Shown: positions 17,015 to 27,500, numbered from the stretch's first letter. The stretch is DNA of 53,768 nucleotides from DATMER01 sp035536935 (GCA_035536935.1 DATLNC010000256.1:1-53768), one strand, 5' to 3'. The notes: generated by a model not told the origin, from the letters alone. Numbers and translations: made by a program.

Positions 17015-18439
17015 TTGGACGCGGTCGTCGTAGGGGCGGGGCCGAACGGACTGAGCGCGGCGATCACCCTGGCGCAGGCCGGGCGCTCGGTGTTGCTGAT
17101 CGAGGCGGGCGAGACTGTGGGCGGCGCAGCGCGCTCCGCGGCGCTCACGCTGCCGGGGTTCACCCATGACACCTGCTCGGCCATCTATCCCCTGACCGTC
17201 GGCTCTCCCTACCTGGCGAAGCTTCCGTTGGAGAAGCATGGCCTGCAGTGGATCCAGCCGCCGGTGGCGATGGCCCATCCGCTCGACGACGGCAGCGCCG
17301 CGGTGCTGTCGCAGGTGCCGGACGAAACGGCCGAGAGCTTCGACGATGCGGAGGACGGCCGCGCCTGGCTCAAGCTCTTCCTCCCGCTGGCCGCATCCTG
17401 GGAGCGTCTCGCCGGCTCCTTCCTCGGGCCGCTGCGGCCGTTCCACGATCCCTTCCTGATGGCCCGCTTCGGGCTGGCGGGGCTGCGCTCGGCGGATGCG
17501 CTGGCGCGCGGGCGCTTCCGTGGCTTCCGTGCCCGCGCTCTCTTCGCCGGCATCGCCGGCCACTCCTTCCTGCCGCTCGACATGGTGCCCACGGCCGCGT
17601 TCGGGCTGGTGCTCGGCGCGACCGGCCACTCGGTGGGCTGGCCGCAGCCGGCCGGCGGAGCGCAGCGGGTCTCGGATGCGCTGGCCGGGTACCTGCGCGA
17701 GCTCGGCGGCGAGATCGTCACCGGCTGGATGGTGAAGTCACTGGACGAGCTGCCCCGCTCCGAGATGGTCCTGCTCGACCTGACGCCGGCCCAGCTCCTG
17801 CGCCTCGGAGGCACGCGCTGGCCGGAGCGCTACCGTCTCCAGCTCGGCCGGTTCCGCTACGGACCGGGCGTCTTCAAGGTCGATTGGGCGCTGCGCGGGC
17901 CGATCCCCTGGCGGGCCGAGGCCTGCCGCCGGGCGGGGACGATCCACCTCGGCGGCACGCTGGAGGAGGTAGCCGCCTCCGAGCGAGCTTCCTGGGACGG
18001 CCGCGAGTCGGAGAGGCCCCTGGTGCTCCTCGGGCAGCCCAGCCTGTTCGATCCCACTCGGGCGCCGGCGGGCTCCCACACGGCATGGGCCTACTGCCAC
18101 GTCCCCAATGGCTCGACCATGGACATGACGGAACGGATCGAGAATCAGGTCGAGCGCTTCGCGCCCGGCTTCCGCGACCTCGTGCTGGCCCGACACACCA
18201 TGGACACGGCCTGGCTGGAGGCGCACAACCCGAACCTGGTGGGCGGCGACATCAACGGCGGCGCCGCCACGCTGACCCAGCTCTTCGCCCGGCCGGTGGC
18301 GCGGCTCGTCCCCTACGCCACGCCCGACCCGCGGGTCTTCCTCTGCTCGGCGAGCACCCCGCCCTCGGGCGGCGTGCACGGGATGTGCGGCCACTATTCG
18401 GCATTGGCCGCCCTCGCGGCGATAGGAGAAGCATCATGA
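17015..18439 (+). CDS. FAD-dependent oxidoreductase, phytoene-dehydrogenase-like
   Basis: The N-terminus is a dinucleotide-binding motif, AVVVGAGPNGLSAAITLAQAG, followed by an acidic strand end (LLIEAGE) and GGAARS, as in phytoene desaturase/amine oxidase-type flavoproteins. The C-terminus has the matching FAD loop near TPPSGGVHGMCGHYSA. The TTG at 17015 is the best start: it directly precedes the Rossmann strand and follows GGGGAG; no ATG fits the frame nearby. The protein is 474 aa. It overlaps the next gene by 4 nt (ATGA), so the two are probably translated together. No other carotenoid genes are present, so the substrate is open. Confidence 0.85.
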   Translation: MDAVVVGAGPNGLSAAITLAQAGRSVLLIEAGETVGGAARSAALTLPGFTHDTCSAIYPLTVGSPYLAKLPLEKHGLQWIQPPVAMAHPLDDGSAAVLSQVPDETAESFDDAEDGRAWLKLFLPLAASWERLAGSFLGPLRPFHDPFLMARFGLAGLRSADALARGRFRGFRARALFAGIAGHSFLPLDMVPTAAFGLVLGATGHSVGWPQPAGGAQRVSDALAGYLRELGGEIVTGWMVKSLDELPRSEMVLLDLTPAQLLRLGGTRWPERYRLQLGRFRYGPGVFKVDWALRGPIPWRAEACRRAGTIHLGGTLEEVAASERASWDGRESERPLVLLGQPSLFDPTRAPAGSHTAWAYCHVPNGSTMDMTERIENQVERFAPGFRDLVLARHTMDTAWLEAHNPNLVGGDINGGAATLTQLFARPVARLVPYATPDPRVFLCSASTPPSGGVHGMCGHYSALAALAAIGEAS

Positions 18440-19974
18440 AGATCCTGGTCACCGGAGGAACGGGCGTCGTCGGCGCTGCCGCCGTTCGGTCCCTGCTAGC
18501 CGCCGGCCATTCCGTGCGGTTGTTCTCGCGCCATGCCCGGCGGGATGCCGAGCGCTGGCAGGGCTCGGAGGTCACGGCGAAGGAGGGGAGCGTGGCCAAC
18601 GCTTCCGAGGTGGCCGGTGCAGCCGAGGGGTGCGACGCCGTGCTCCACGTCGCCGGAATCGTCGAGGAAAGACTGCCGCAAGTCACTTTCGACGCGGTCA
18701 ACGTGGGGGGCACGCGCAACCTGCTGGCCGAGGCCGAGGTGGCGGGGGTGAAGCGCTTCGTCCACGTCTCCTCCCTGGGTGCCGACCAGGGCGCCTCGGT
18801 CTACCACGCCTCCAAGCGGCAGGCCGAGGAACTGGTGCGCCGCTTCCCGGGCGACTGGCTGATCCTGCGGCCGGGCAACGTCTACGGCCCTGGCGACGAG
18901 GTCCTCTCCTATCTCCTCCAGGTCGTCCGCGCGGCGCCGGCCGTGCCGGTGATCGACGGCGGCGATCAGCCGTTCCAGCCGCTGCACGCCGAGGACCTGG
19001 GCGCGGCGCTCGCCGTTGCCGTGACCCGGACCGACCTGTCGCGGCAGGTGCATCTCCTGGCCGGACCCGAGGTGACGACGATGCAGGACGTGCTCGACCG
19101 GCTTGCCCGGCTGACGGGGCGGGATCCCGTCCGGCTGCCGGTGCCGGGCGCGCTCGCTGCCCTCGGCGCCCATGCCGCCTCGCTGCTAGGGGTGCGCGTG
19201 CCCCTGAACGACGACAAGATCACCATGCTGCGCGAGGGCAATGTCATCCCGCCAGGCGAGGTCAACGCCCTGACGGAGGTGCTCGGGGTGACGCCGACGC
19301 CTCTCGACGAAGGGCTGCGCCGTCTGGCAGGCACCCAGCCCGAACAGCTTCAGGGGAGCGGCACGCTGACGCGGCGCCGCTACTGGGCGTTCCTGGCAGG
19401 GGTTCAGAGGACGCCGCGGGACCTCTTCAGCGAATTCCGCCGCCGTTTCTTCGAGCTGGTGCCGGAGAGCACCGTCCGAAACGCGAACCATGAGGACACC
19501 ACTGAGTTGGAGCCCGGCTCGGTGCTCACCCTGAACCTGCCGTTCCGAGGCGACGTCCAGATCCGCATCGTGGAGGTCACGGACACGGAGCTCACGCTGG
19601 TCACGGTGGCCGGCCATCCCTTGGCCGGGAGCAACACCTTCCGTTTCGTGGGCACGCCGGGGGTGGACCTCCGCTTTGAGATCGAGACCTGCGACCGCTC
19701 GGCCACTCTGCTCGACCAGCTGGCGATGGTCCCCTTCGGCGGGTTCCTGAAGCACTTCACCTGGACGACGGTGGTGCAGGAGACTGCCCGCATGGCGGGC
19801 GCCCTGCCCCCAATCGAGATCCAGACCGAGGAGCACCCGTTGACCGGCGAAGAGGAGAAAGCCGCGGTCGCCGACCTGGAGAAGCGGGTCGGCTCGCTCG
19901 CCCGGCAGGACGAGAGGGAGCTCCAGGAAGAGGCCCGCACACGCCTCGAAGAGGTTGCATCCAGACGGATTTAG
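18436..19974 (+). CDS. SDR-family NAD(P)-dependent protein fused to a DUF1990-like domain
   Basis: Residues 1-300 are an extended short-chain dehydrogenase/epimerase domain: TGGTGVVGAAAVRSLL binds the cofactor, YHASK supplies the Tyr and Lys of the active site, and LRPGNVYGPGD is typical of NAD-dependent epimerases. A helical linker leads to a second domain (about residues 345-450) with LTLVTVAGHPLAG and FGGFLKHFTWTTVV, resembling the DUF1990 fold. The last 60 residues are charged and helical. The ATG is preceded by GGAGAA and overlaps the stop of the oxidoreductase. The pair may act on the same lipid- or isoprenoid-like substrate, which is inference. Total 512 aa. Confidence 0.85.
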   Translation: MKILVTGGTGVVGAAAVRSLLAAGHSVRLFSRHARRDAERWQGSEVTAKEGSVANASEVAGAAEGCDAVLHVAGIVEERLPQVTFDAVNVGGTRNLLAEAEVAGVKRFVHVSSLGADQGASVYHASKRQAEELVRRFPGDWLILRPGNVYGPGDEVLSYLLQVVRAAPAVPVIDGGDQPFQPLHAEDLGAALAVAVTRTDLSRQVHLLAGPEVTTMQDVLDRLARLTGRDPVRLPVPGALAALGAHAASLLGVRVPLNDDKITMLREGNVIPPGEVNALTEVLGVTPTPLDEGLRRLAGTQPEQLQGSGTLTRRRYWAFLAGVQRTPRDLFSEFRRRFFELVPESTVRNANHEDTTELEPGSVLTLNLPFRGDVQIRIVEVTDTELTLVTVAGHPLAGSNTFRFVGTPGVDLRFEIETCDRSATLLDQLAMVPFGGFLKHFTWTTVVQETARMAGALPPIEIQTEEHPLTGEEEKAAVADLEKRVGSLARQDERELQEEARTRLEEVASRRI

Positions 19975-20038
19975 GCTTTTGTCGATAAACTAATCTCTGG
20001 TTTCCGCATCCGAAATCTCCAAACTGCGTCCCGGATTG

Positions 20039-20101
20039 GGCGCTTCGCGCCACTTCCCTCCTAGACACCAAATTTCCGCCCCGGCGATGCCGTCCGGGGC
20101 G
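20039..20101 (+). promoter_or_regulatory. Two hairpins in the leader of the small secreted protein
   Basis: GGCGC/GCGCC pair around TTC (20039-20051), and an 8-bp perfect stem CGCCCCGG/CCGGGGCG pairs 20077-20084 with 20094-20101. The second hairpin lies just before the GGAGG ribosome binding site of the gene at 20124. It could also be the terminator of the upstream gene, but no T-run follows. Confidence 0.4.
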
Positions 20102-20123
20102 CTCGAATCCGGAGGGAAGGTTC

Positions 20124-20369
20124 ATGCTGAAGGTCCGCCGCGTCCTGTCCGTTCTCTGTCTGTTCGTGTTCCTCGGTCTGCCGCTCGCCGCTCAAACGGA
20201 GCGGGAGACGGTCTCCCCGGTCGCCCGTTTCCTGGAAGCCGTCTGGGAGCGCCTGAGCGCCCCGCTGGCCCCGATCACCTCCATCTGGCAGGCGGACGAG
20301 GGTGGCGCGGAGATTCCGGATCCGGGGCCGCTGCCCGGCGCCGGCGGCGGCTGGGATCCGCTCGGTTAA
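20124..20369 (+). CDS. Small secreted protein of unknown function
   Basis: This 81-aa protein has a clear signal peptide (RRVLSVLCLFVFLGLPLAAQ), leaving about 57 residues. The mature part is helical (VARFLEAVWERLSAPLAPI), then acidic, ending in a glycine/proline-rich tail with GAGGGWDPLG. CCGGAGGGAAGG provides a strong ribosome binding site. It is followed 60 nt later by a TPR protein. I do not recognise the family. The spacing suggests it belongs with that TPR gene, perhaps as a secreted partner or a small effector. Confidence 0.75.
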   Translation: MLKVRRVLSVLCLFVFLGLPLAAQTERETVSPVARFLEAVWERLSAPLAPITSIWQADEGGAEIPDPGPLPGAGGGWDPLG

Positions 20370-20429
20370 GCTCGGAAGACAGGAGGGTCTCCCCCCGTTG
20401 TACACTAGAGGACCCAGAGGGAGACCACG

Positions 20430-21728
20430 ATGGCGCCAGCATTCTTTCATCTGACCCGCACCGAGCTCGAGCGCTTTCGCGTCAACCGGTCCGGGCCTGT
20501 CGAGAAGCGGAAGGTGATTGCGCATCTGCTCGCGGGATGCGAGCCCTGCCGCGACAGCGCCCGGGAGATGTTCTTCCCGAGGGAGCTCGACTACACGCGG
20601 ATGTTCGAGCGGCTGGAGAGCGTCTTCCGGGACACGGAGACCTCAATGCGGGCGGAGCGTCGGCGGGGAGAGGAGCTGTGGCATCTGCTGGAGCCGCTCG
20701 ACGCCACGCAGCGCCTGCTCTGGGTGAAGAACGACCCGCGGCTCCACGTCTGGGGTCTCTACAACCTGCTGTTGAACGAGGCGCGGAAGGTCCTTCGCCA
20801 GGATCGCGGCGCGTCGGTCGGGCTCTATCACCTGGCCTGGATGATCGCCCAGAAGTTGAGCCCCGAGATCTACGGCGACACCCGGGTGCGCGACTTTCAG
20901 GGTTCCGCGGCTGCCCTGCTCGGCAATGCCAAGCGCCTCTACGGCGACCTGCGGGGAGCCGAGGAGGACCTCGACAAGGCCGAAGAGCTGCTCGATCTGG
21001 GCACGGGCGACCTCCTGGAGCGCGCCTACCTGCTGGCGGCCCGCGCCACGCTCAAGTCGGACCTGGGGTACTTCGAGGATTCCTCGGCACTGTTTCGCGA
21101 AGCGGTGTCCTGCGCGCACCAGATGGGCGACCTGCACCTCGAGGGCACCTATCTGATCGCCTGGTCGAGCTCGGTGGGTTGGGTGGACCCGGAACGCGGG
21201 CTGGATCTGGCCGAGCGCGGTGAGGCGAGGCTGCAACCGGGAGCCGACCCCCACCTGGAGGTCGGCTCCCGCCACTTGAAGGTCTACTGGATGAGCGAGT
21301 TGGGCAGGACCGCTGAGGCCCGCAACCTGCTGGAGGAGCACCGGCACTTGTACTCCGGCTTCCCCGATCCCGTTACCCAGGGCCGGTTGCTGCGGCTCGA
21401 AGGCCATCTCACCTGCAACGAGGGGAACCTCGAGGAGTCGGAGCGCAAGTTCCGCGACCTCGTGGCCCTGTACGAGCGCCACGACTTCGACTTCGACCTC
21501 GCCCTCGCCGGGGTCGAGCTGTCCCAGGTGCTGAGCCTGCGCGGCAAGGTGGCGGAGGCCGGAGCCATCCTGCGCGGCCTCTATCCCTTCCTGGAGAGCC
21601 GGAAGCTCCACAACGACATCCTGCGCTCCTGGCTGGGCCTCCAGGAAGCAGTGCAGCGCGACGGCGTTCAGGCGCAGATGTTCCGCGATCTCGCCATGAC
21701 GCTGCGCCGCAAGTGGCTGCGGCGCTAA
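20430..21728 (+). CDS. TPR-rich protein with an N-terminal HxxxGCxxC motif
   Basis: This 432-aa protein starts at an ATG preceded by AGAGGGAGA, with a TACACT box at 20401-20406. Near residue 32 the segment AHLLAGCEPC resembles the zinc-binding end of anti-sigma zf-HC2 domains, although the full set of ligands is not obvious. From about residue 110 onward the protein is a solenoid of tetratricopeptide-like helical hairpins (for example LYGDLRGAEEDLDKAEELLDLG, broken here into repeats of about 35 residues). No membrane segment is present. Similar zinc-motif/TPR proteins are common in Acidobacteriota, often beside small secreted proteins as here. A signalling or scaffold role is likely, but unproven. 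Confidence 0.8.
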   Translation: MAPAFFHLTRTELERFRVNRSGPVEKRKVIAHLLAGCEPCRDSAREMFFPRELDYTRMFERLESVFRDTETSMRAERRRGEELWHLLEPLDATQRLLWVKNDPRLHVWGLYNLLLNEARKVLRQDRGASVGLYHLAWMIAQKLSPEIYGDTRVRDFQGSAAALLGNAKRLYGDLRGAEEDLDKAEELLDLGTGDLLERAYLLAARATLKSDLGYFEDSSALFREAVSCAHQMGDLHLEGTYLIAWSSSVGWVDPERGLDLAERGEARLQPGADPHLEVGSRHLKVYWMSELGRTAEARNLLEEHRHLYSGFPDPVTQGRLLRLEGHLTCNEGNLEESERKFRDLVALYERHDFDFDLALAGVELSQVLSLRGKVAEAGAILRGLYPFLESRKLHNDILRSWLGLQEAVQRDGVQAQMFRDLAMTLRRKWLRR

Positions 21729-21745
21729 GAGCCCTGGCACTCATC

Positions 21746-21814
21746 CTGCAACCTCCCGAGCCTCGTTAGCTGGTATCGAGGTCTTGTTATGGAGTTTCTC
21801 CTCGGAGGTTGCAG
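21746..21814 (+). promoter_or_regulatory. Inverted repeat that can hide the esterase ribosome binding site
   Basis: CTGCAACCTCCCGAG (21746-21760) can pair with CTCGGAGGTTGCAG (21801-21814): 14 pairs with one bulged C. The 3' arm contains the GGAGG that precedes the ATG at 21819. The loop is 40 nt and holds an alternative in-frame ATG at 21789. It has no T-run, so it is not a standard terminator. Confidence 0.55.
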
Positions 21815-21818
21815 CGAG

Positions 21819-24278
21819 ATGAGAGTTCCACGGTGGTCATGGGTTTTTGCCGTCATCATATATACCCTGCTTGGCCCGTCCGTTTCTTCCGCACAGAGCT
21901 GTCAAACCTACACGGGCCTGATCTACTCGGCGGCCCCGGAGCTCAAGCTGGAGCTTCTCGTGCCTCAGGGCGCGGCGGCGCCGGTGCCCGTGGTGGTCTG
22001 GATCCACGGCGGCGGCTGGAAGAGCGGCAGCCGGCTGCCCATCCCCACCCGCGCCTCGGACCTCTGCTCACGCGGCTATGCCGTGGCGAGCGTCGACTAC
22101 CGGCTGGTCCCCACTGCTCTCTGGCCCGCCCAGATCCAGGACGTGCGCGGCGCCGTGCGCTGGCTGCGCGCCCATGCTGCCGAATACGGCCTCGATCCAA
22201 ACCGCTTCGCCTCCTGGGGTGAATCGGCCGGCGGCCATCTGGCTGCGATGCTCGCCACCTCCGGCGGCGTTCCATCGATCACGATCGGCAGCACGTCCGT
22301 GGACCTGGAAGGCACCACCGGCGGCAACCTCGGCCAGTCGAGCCGTGTGCAGGCCGCCGTGGACTGGTACGGCGCTACCGACTTCCTGCAGATGCGGTTC
22401 TATCCCGCGACCGTGAACCATGACGGCGCGACCTCGGATGAGAGCAAGTTCATCGGCGGGCCGATCCAGGCGAACCCGGAGCGCGTCGCCACGGCCAATC
22501 CGATCACCTATGCCAGCGCCGACGATCCGCCGTTGCTCGCCATGCACGGCACGCTGGACAAGCTCATCCCGTTCAACCAGAGCCAACTCCTGGTGGATGC
22601 CTTGAAAGCCGCCGGAGCCTCCGCCACCCTCCGCCCCGTTCCGGGCGCCGGCCACGGCGGCTCGCCGTTCACCCAGGTCTCGAATATCCAGCCGGTCTAC
22701 GACTTCCTCGATGTGGCCCTCCTGGATCCGGAAATTCCGGCTCCGGCCCCGCCGACGCCCGGCATCGACCCGTCCGTCCTCGTCCAGGCTTCGGATCGCA
22801 ACGCCTCCGAGGCTGGACCCGACTCAGGCCGCTTCACGGTCACGCGGAACAGCCCGGGCGGGGACCTCACGGTAACCTATACCGTGTCAGGCACCGCCAC
22901 GGCCGGTGACGATTACGTCGCGCTGCCCGGATCGGTGACGATTCCCTCAGGGCAGGCGTCAGCCGAGGTGGTTGTGACCCCGATCGACGACGACGCTCTG
23001 GAGACGGCCGAGACGGTCATCCTCACCCTCCAGGGGGGCTCCACCGCGAGCGTCGTGCTGGCGGACGTGGAGCCCGAGCGGCCGATCGTCTCCGTGACTT
23101 TGTCCGACATGGACGCCGCGGAGCCGGGAGATTCGGGCGAGTTCATCGTCTGGCGCACCGGGAGCATTGCCGAACCGCTGACGGTGGACCTCCTCGTGGG
23201 CGGCACGGCGGGGCATGGCATCGACTATGGACTCCCGCTGACCGTGACGCTCGCCTCCAACTGGGACCGGGCGCTCGTCAAGGCGGCGCCGATCGACGAT
23301 TTCACCACCGAGGACCCGGAGACGGTTACCCTGGCGGTGGCCCCGGGACCATCGATCCATGCCGGACCTTACGCGGGCAGCACGGTCACGATCCGCGACG
23401 ACGACGTTGCGGGCACGCCCGAGCTGAGCGGGCTCTCGCTCGCTCCCACGAGCGTCACCGGCTCGAAGACCTCGACGGGCACGGTGGTGCTCGACCGTGT
23501 TGCGCCGGCGGGCGGTACCCCGGTGAGCCTCGCCAGCTCCGATCCTGCGGTGGCGGCGGTCCCGGCCAGCGTCACGGTCGCCCAGGGAGCGTCCTCCGCT
23601 ACCTTCACGGTGACCACGAACCCCGTTTCCTCCGCGAAGACGGTTACGGTTTCCGCCTCCCGGCGCGGGTTGACGAGGACCGCGAACCTGGCGGTGCTCG
23701 AGCCGGCGGTATCGGCCCTGCTTCTCACCCCGGGATCGTTCGCGGGCGGCTGCAAGAGCTCGACCGGCAAGGTCACCCTGACGGCCAAAGCGCCGGTCGG
23801 GGGGGTGGTGGTGGCGCTGACGAACACAAACCCGGTGGCCGCGGTTCCGGCGACCGTCACGGTGCCGTCGGGATCGACCAGCGCGACCTTCCTCATCACG
23901 GCCCCTGCGGTGACGGCCAATCAGGCAGGGACGGTGACCGCGAGCTTCGGCGGCGGGTCTGCCAGCGCGGGCCTCACGGTGCGGCCGATCGGCGTGGTCT
24001 CCTTGACGCTGTCGCCAAACCCGGTGGTCGGGCCGGCCCCGGTTCAGGGGACGGTCGCCCTGGAGTGCCCGGCTGCTCCGGGCGACATCGCGGTGGCCCT
24101 TTCCTCCACGAGCACCTCGGTGGCCCGGCCGGACGTGGCCAGCCTGATCATTCCTGCCGGCGAGAGCCAGGGGACCTTCACCGTCACGACCTCGGACGTC
24201 ACGGTCCAGAGCTTCCCGACGATCAAGGCCACGGCCAACGGCCTGGCCAAGAGCGTCAAGCTGACGGTCGACCCCTAA
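21819..24278 (+). CDS. Secreted BD-FAE-type esterase with Calx-beta and Ig-like domains
   Basis: The protein opens with a signal peptide (VFAVIIYTLLGPSVSSAQ). An alpha/beta hydrolase of the carboxylesterase/feruloyl-esterase type follows: HGGGWKSGS forms the oxyanion hole, the nucleophile is Ser136 in GESAGGH, and Asp in HGTLDKLIPF and His in GAGHGGSPF complete the triad. A Calx-beta pair (residues about 330-520) has VTYTVSGTATAGDDYVALPG and TVTIRDDD. The remaining 280 residues are three Ig-like repeats built around VxxVPAxVTVxxGxSSATFTVTT. It probably acts outside the cell on esterified polysaccharide or another ester, anchored by the beta domains. The ATG at 21819 follows GGAGG; an in-frame ATG at 21789 is the alternative and would add 10 residues. 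Confidence 0.9.
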   Translation: MRVPRWSWVFAVIIYTLLGPSVSSAQSCQTYTGLIYSAAPELKLELLVPQGAAAPVPVVVWIHGGGWKSGSRLPIPTRASDLCSRGYAVASVDYRLVPTALWPAQIQDVRGAVRWLRAHAAEYGLDPNRFASWGESAGGHLAAMLATSGGVPSITIGSTSVDLEGTTGGNLGQSSRVQAAVDWYGATDFLQMRFYPATVNHDGATSDESKFIGGPIQANPERVATANPITYASADDPPLLAMHGTLDKLIPFNQSQLLVDALKAAGASATLRPVPGAGHGGSPFTQVSNIQPVYDFLDVALLDPEIPAPAPPTPGIDPSVLVQASDRNASEAGPDSGRFTVTRNSPGGDLTVTYTVSGTATAGDDYVALPGSVTIPSGQASAEVVVTPIDDDALETAETVILTLQGGSTASVVLADVEPERPIVSVTLSDMDAAEPGDSGEFIVWRTGSIAEPLTVDLLVGGTAGHGIDYGLPLTVTLASNWDRALVKAAPIDDFTTEDPETVTLAVAPGPSIHAGPYAGSTVTIRDDDVAGTPELSGLSLAPTSVTGSKTSTGTVVLDRVAPAGGTPVSLASSDPAVAAVPASVTVAQGASSATFTVTTNPVSSAKTVTVSASRRGLTRTANLAVLEPAVSALLLTPGSFAGGCKSSTGKVTLTAKAPVGGVVVALTNTNPVAAVPATVTVPSGSTSATFLITAPAVTANQAGTVTASFGGGSASAGLTVRPIGVVSLTLSPNPVVGPAPVQGTVALECPAAPGDIAVALSSTSTSVARPDVASLIIPAGESQGTFTVTTSDVTVQSFPTIKATANGLAKSVKLTVDP

Positions 24279-24310
24279 CCTGCTGCTCACAGTCTGCGCA
24301 CAAATGCCAA

Positions 24311-24338
24311 GCCGGCGATCGATCCGCAAGTCGCCGGC
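24311..24338. terminator. Hairpin between the esterase and the second NRPS
   Basis: GCCGGCGA and TCGCCGGC form a perfect 8-bp stem (24311-24318 with 24331-24338) around 12 nt. No T-run follows, so termination is only suggested by its position 30 nt after the esterase stop. The rest of 24279-24504 shows no gene. Confidence 0.45.
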
Positions 24339-24504
24339 GCTTGCCTCTCCTGAACCCCTTCGCTAAAGTTTCCGGGAGCCGTAACGGTCCTGATGATCGG
24401 GCGATACGTTTCCGCCCCTTTGTGATGTCGGGCGGTAGTTTCGTCCTGGTTTGACCTAAGTTGGAGTCTCTCTTTGCCGCGCACAGGGAAACGCGTCCTC
24501 TGCC

Positions 24505-27500
24505 ATGAGTGAGCCCGCCGGAGCTGCGGGGGAGCCTCGCGCGCGGAGCTTCGGGTCCATCCTGGACCGTCTGCGGGAGAAGAAGCGGGAGGTGCTCCCC
24601 GGCCGCGATGGAGTCGTGCCAGTCGCGCGCCCCCCCTCGGGCTCGCCGCTCTCTTTTGCCCAGCAGCGACTCTGGTTCCTCGCTCAGCTCCGGCCGGACG
24701 ACGCCGCCTACAACATGGCCGCGGCTGTGGAGTTGCGCGGCCGGCTGGAAGCCGGGGCGCTCGGCGTGGCTTTCCGCCAAGTCGTCCAGCGTCATGAGGC
24801 GCTGCGGACCACCTTCACCTCCATCGCCGGGGAGCCGGTCCAGGTCATCCATCCGGAGCCGGCGGAGCCGCCAATGGCGGTGGTCGACCTCTCCGGCTTG
24901 TGCGAAGGCGAAGTCGAGAGGCTGGCGCGGGTGGAGGCCTCCCGCCCGTTCGACCTGGAGCGGGGTCCTCTGCTGCGGGCCATGCTCGTCCGGCTCGGCC
25001 CCGAGCGGCACCTGCTCCTGTTGACGATGCACCACCTGGTGAGCGATGCGTGGTCCCTGGGAGTGCTGATCCGCGAGGTTTCCGCCCTCTACCGGTGCGC
25101 GGAGGACCTGCCTCCGCTGCCGGTCCAGTACGCGGACTTCGCGGTCTGGCAGCGGGCGTGGCTCCAGGGAGAAGCGCTGGAACGGCCGCTCGCTTGGTGG
25201 AGGGAGCGGCTCGCCGGAGCGCCGCCTGCCCTGGAGCTGCCCGCGGAGGGACAGGCCAGAGGTTCGCGGCAAACGCTCTCGCTGCCTGCCACTGCCGGGC
25301 TGGAGGCGCTGGCCCGTGCCGAGGGCACGACCCTGTTCGTGGCGCTCCTCGCCGCTTTCCAGACGCTTCTCCAACGCTGGACCGGCCAGGAGGACATGGT
25401 GATCGGGACACCGTTCGCCAACCGGCGGCGCGCCGAGGTCCAGGGGCTGATCGGCTTTTTCGTGAACACGCTGCCGATCCGGGCCGATCTGACCGGCCGT
25501 CCGTCCTTCCGCGAGCTGCTGCGTCGAGCCCGGGAGCAGGTCCTGGGGGTGCACGAGCACCAGGACCTCCCGTTCGAGCGCATCGTCGAGGAGCTGCGTC
25601 CCGAGCGCGCCCTGGGACGCAACCCGCTCTTCCAGGCGGTGCTCGCCTTTCAGAACGTGCCGGTGCCTGCGCTGGACCTCCCCGGCCTCACGGCAGCACC
25701 GCGGCGAGTGGACGCCGGCACGGCCATGTTCGACCTGACGTTCGATCTGCGGCAGGGGAGGGATGGTATCGGCGGCTGGATCGAGCAGGGGCTCTTCGGA
25801 CCGGTGACCGCCGCCCGGCTGGCCGCGCACTTCCGGAGCCTTCTCGCCGCCGCGCTGGACGATCCGGACGCTCCAGCCGCGGACCTCCCCCTGCTGAGCG
25901 CGGAGGAGCGGCACCAGCTCGTCGTGGAGTGGAACGACCGCGCCGCGGCCGTGCCGCGGGTCGCCATCCACCGGCTCTTCGAGGAGCAGGCCGACCTCCG
26001 GCCGGACGCGGTGGCGGTCGAGGACGGCCGGCGGAGCCTGAGCTACGCCGAGCTCGACGCCCATGCGAACCGGCTCGCCGGGCACCTGCGGGAGCTCGGA
26101 GTGGGTCCCGAGGTGCCGGTCGCCTTCTGCCTGGAGCGGTCGATCGAGGCGGTGGAAACGGTCCTCGCCATCCTCAAGGCCGGCGGCGCTTATGTTCCCC
26201 TCAGCCCCTCGTTCCCCGCGGAGAGGCTGGCTTGGATCATGGCCGACTCCGGCGCCCGGGTCCTGGTGACCGCGCCAGGGACGCCGGTCCCGCCCATCCC
26301 GCCCGGCATTCCGGCCGTCGACCTTGGGAGGGACGCCGCGGCCATCGCCGGCCGCAGCGATGAGAGGGATGCGAGGGATGAGCGCCTCGCGGAAGACCCG
26401 GACCCCGACGGTCTGGCCTACGTCCTGTACACCTCCGGCTCGACGGGCCGGTCCAAGGGGGTGGCGGTCACCCACCGCAACGTGGTCCGGCTGGTGCGCG
26501 GCAACGACTTCACGGAGATGGGGCCGGACGAGTCCTGGCTCCTGCTCGCACCGCTCTCCTTCGACGCTTCGACGCTGGAGCTGTGGGGACCGCTCCTCAA
26601 TGGCGGCCGGCTCGTGGTGTTCCCGTCGCGGGTGCCCTCCCTGGAAGAGATCGCGCGGACGGTGGAGGAGCGGGGGGTCACGTCGCTCTGGCTCACGGCC
26701 GGCCTCTTCCACCAGATGCTGGACACCCACCCCGCGGCGCTCCGCCGGCTGCGGCGCCTGCTCGCGGGCGGGGACGTGCTCTCGCCGCCGCACGTGCGCC
26801 GCGCGCTGGAGGAGGGGGTCGCGCTCGGTACCGGGCTCGTCAATGGCTACGGTCCGACCGAGGGCACGACCTTCACCTGCTGCGAGCCGCTGCGGGAGGC
26901 CCGGGAGACGGGAGAGGCGACCGTGCCGATCGGCCGGCCGATCGCCAACGCGCGTGTCCACGTGCTGGGCGCGGGAGAGGAGCCGGTCCCTATCGGCGTG
27001 GCCGGCGAGCTGCTGGCCGGCGGCGAGGGGCTGGCCCGCGGCTATCTCGGGCGGCCCGACCTGACCGCGGAGCGCTTCGTGCCCGACCCATTCTCCAAGG
27101 AGCCGGGGGCCCGGCTCTACCGCACTGGAGATCGGGTGCGCCACCTGGCGGACGGCCGGATCGAGTTCCTCGGCCGGATGGACCTCCAGGTCAAGATCCG
27201 CGGCTTCCGCATCGAGCCCGGAGAGGTGGAGGCGGCGTTGACACGGCATCCGTCAGTGGCGGACGCCGTGGTCGTCGCCAGGGAAACACGCCCCGACGAC
27301 CGCCGGCTGGTGGCCTACCTGGTGCCGCGGGCGGGGGAGCCCGGTCCGGCGGCGAGCGAGCTGCGCCTCTTCCTGGAGCCGACGCTGCCGGCACCGCTGA
27401 TCCCCTCGACCTTCGTGATCCTGCCCGCGTTTCCCCTGACTGCCAACGGCAAGGTGGACCGCGCGGCACTCCCCGTGCCCCTGGCCACGGAGCCGGTGCC

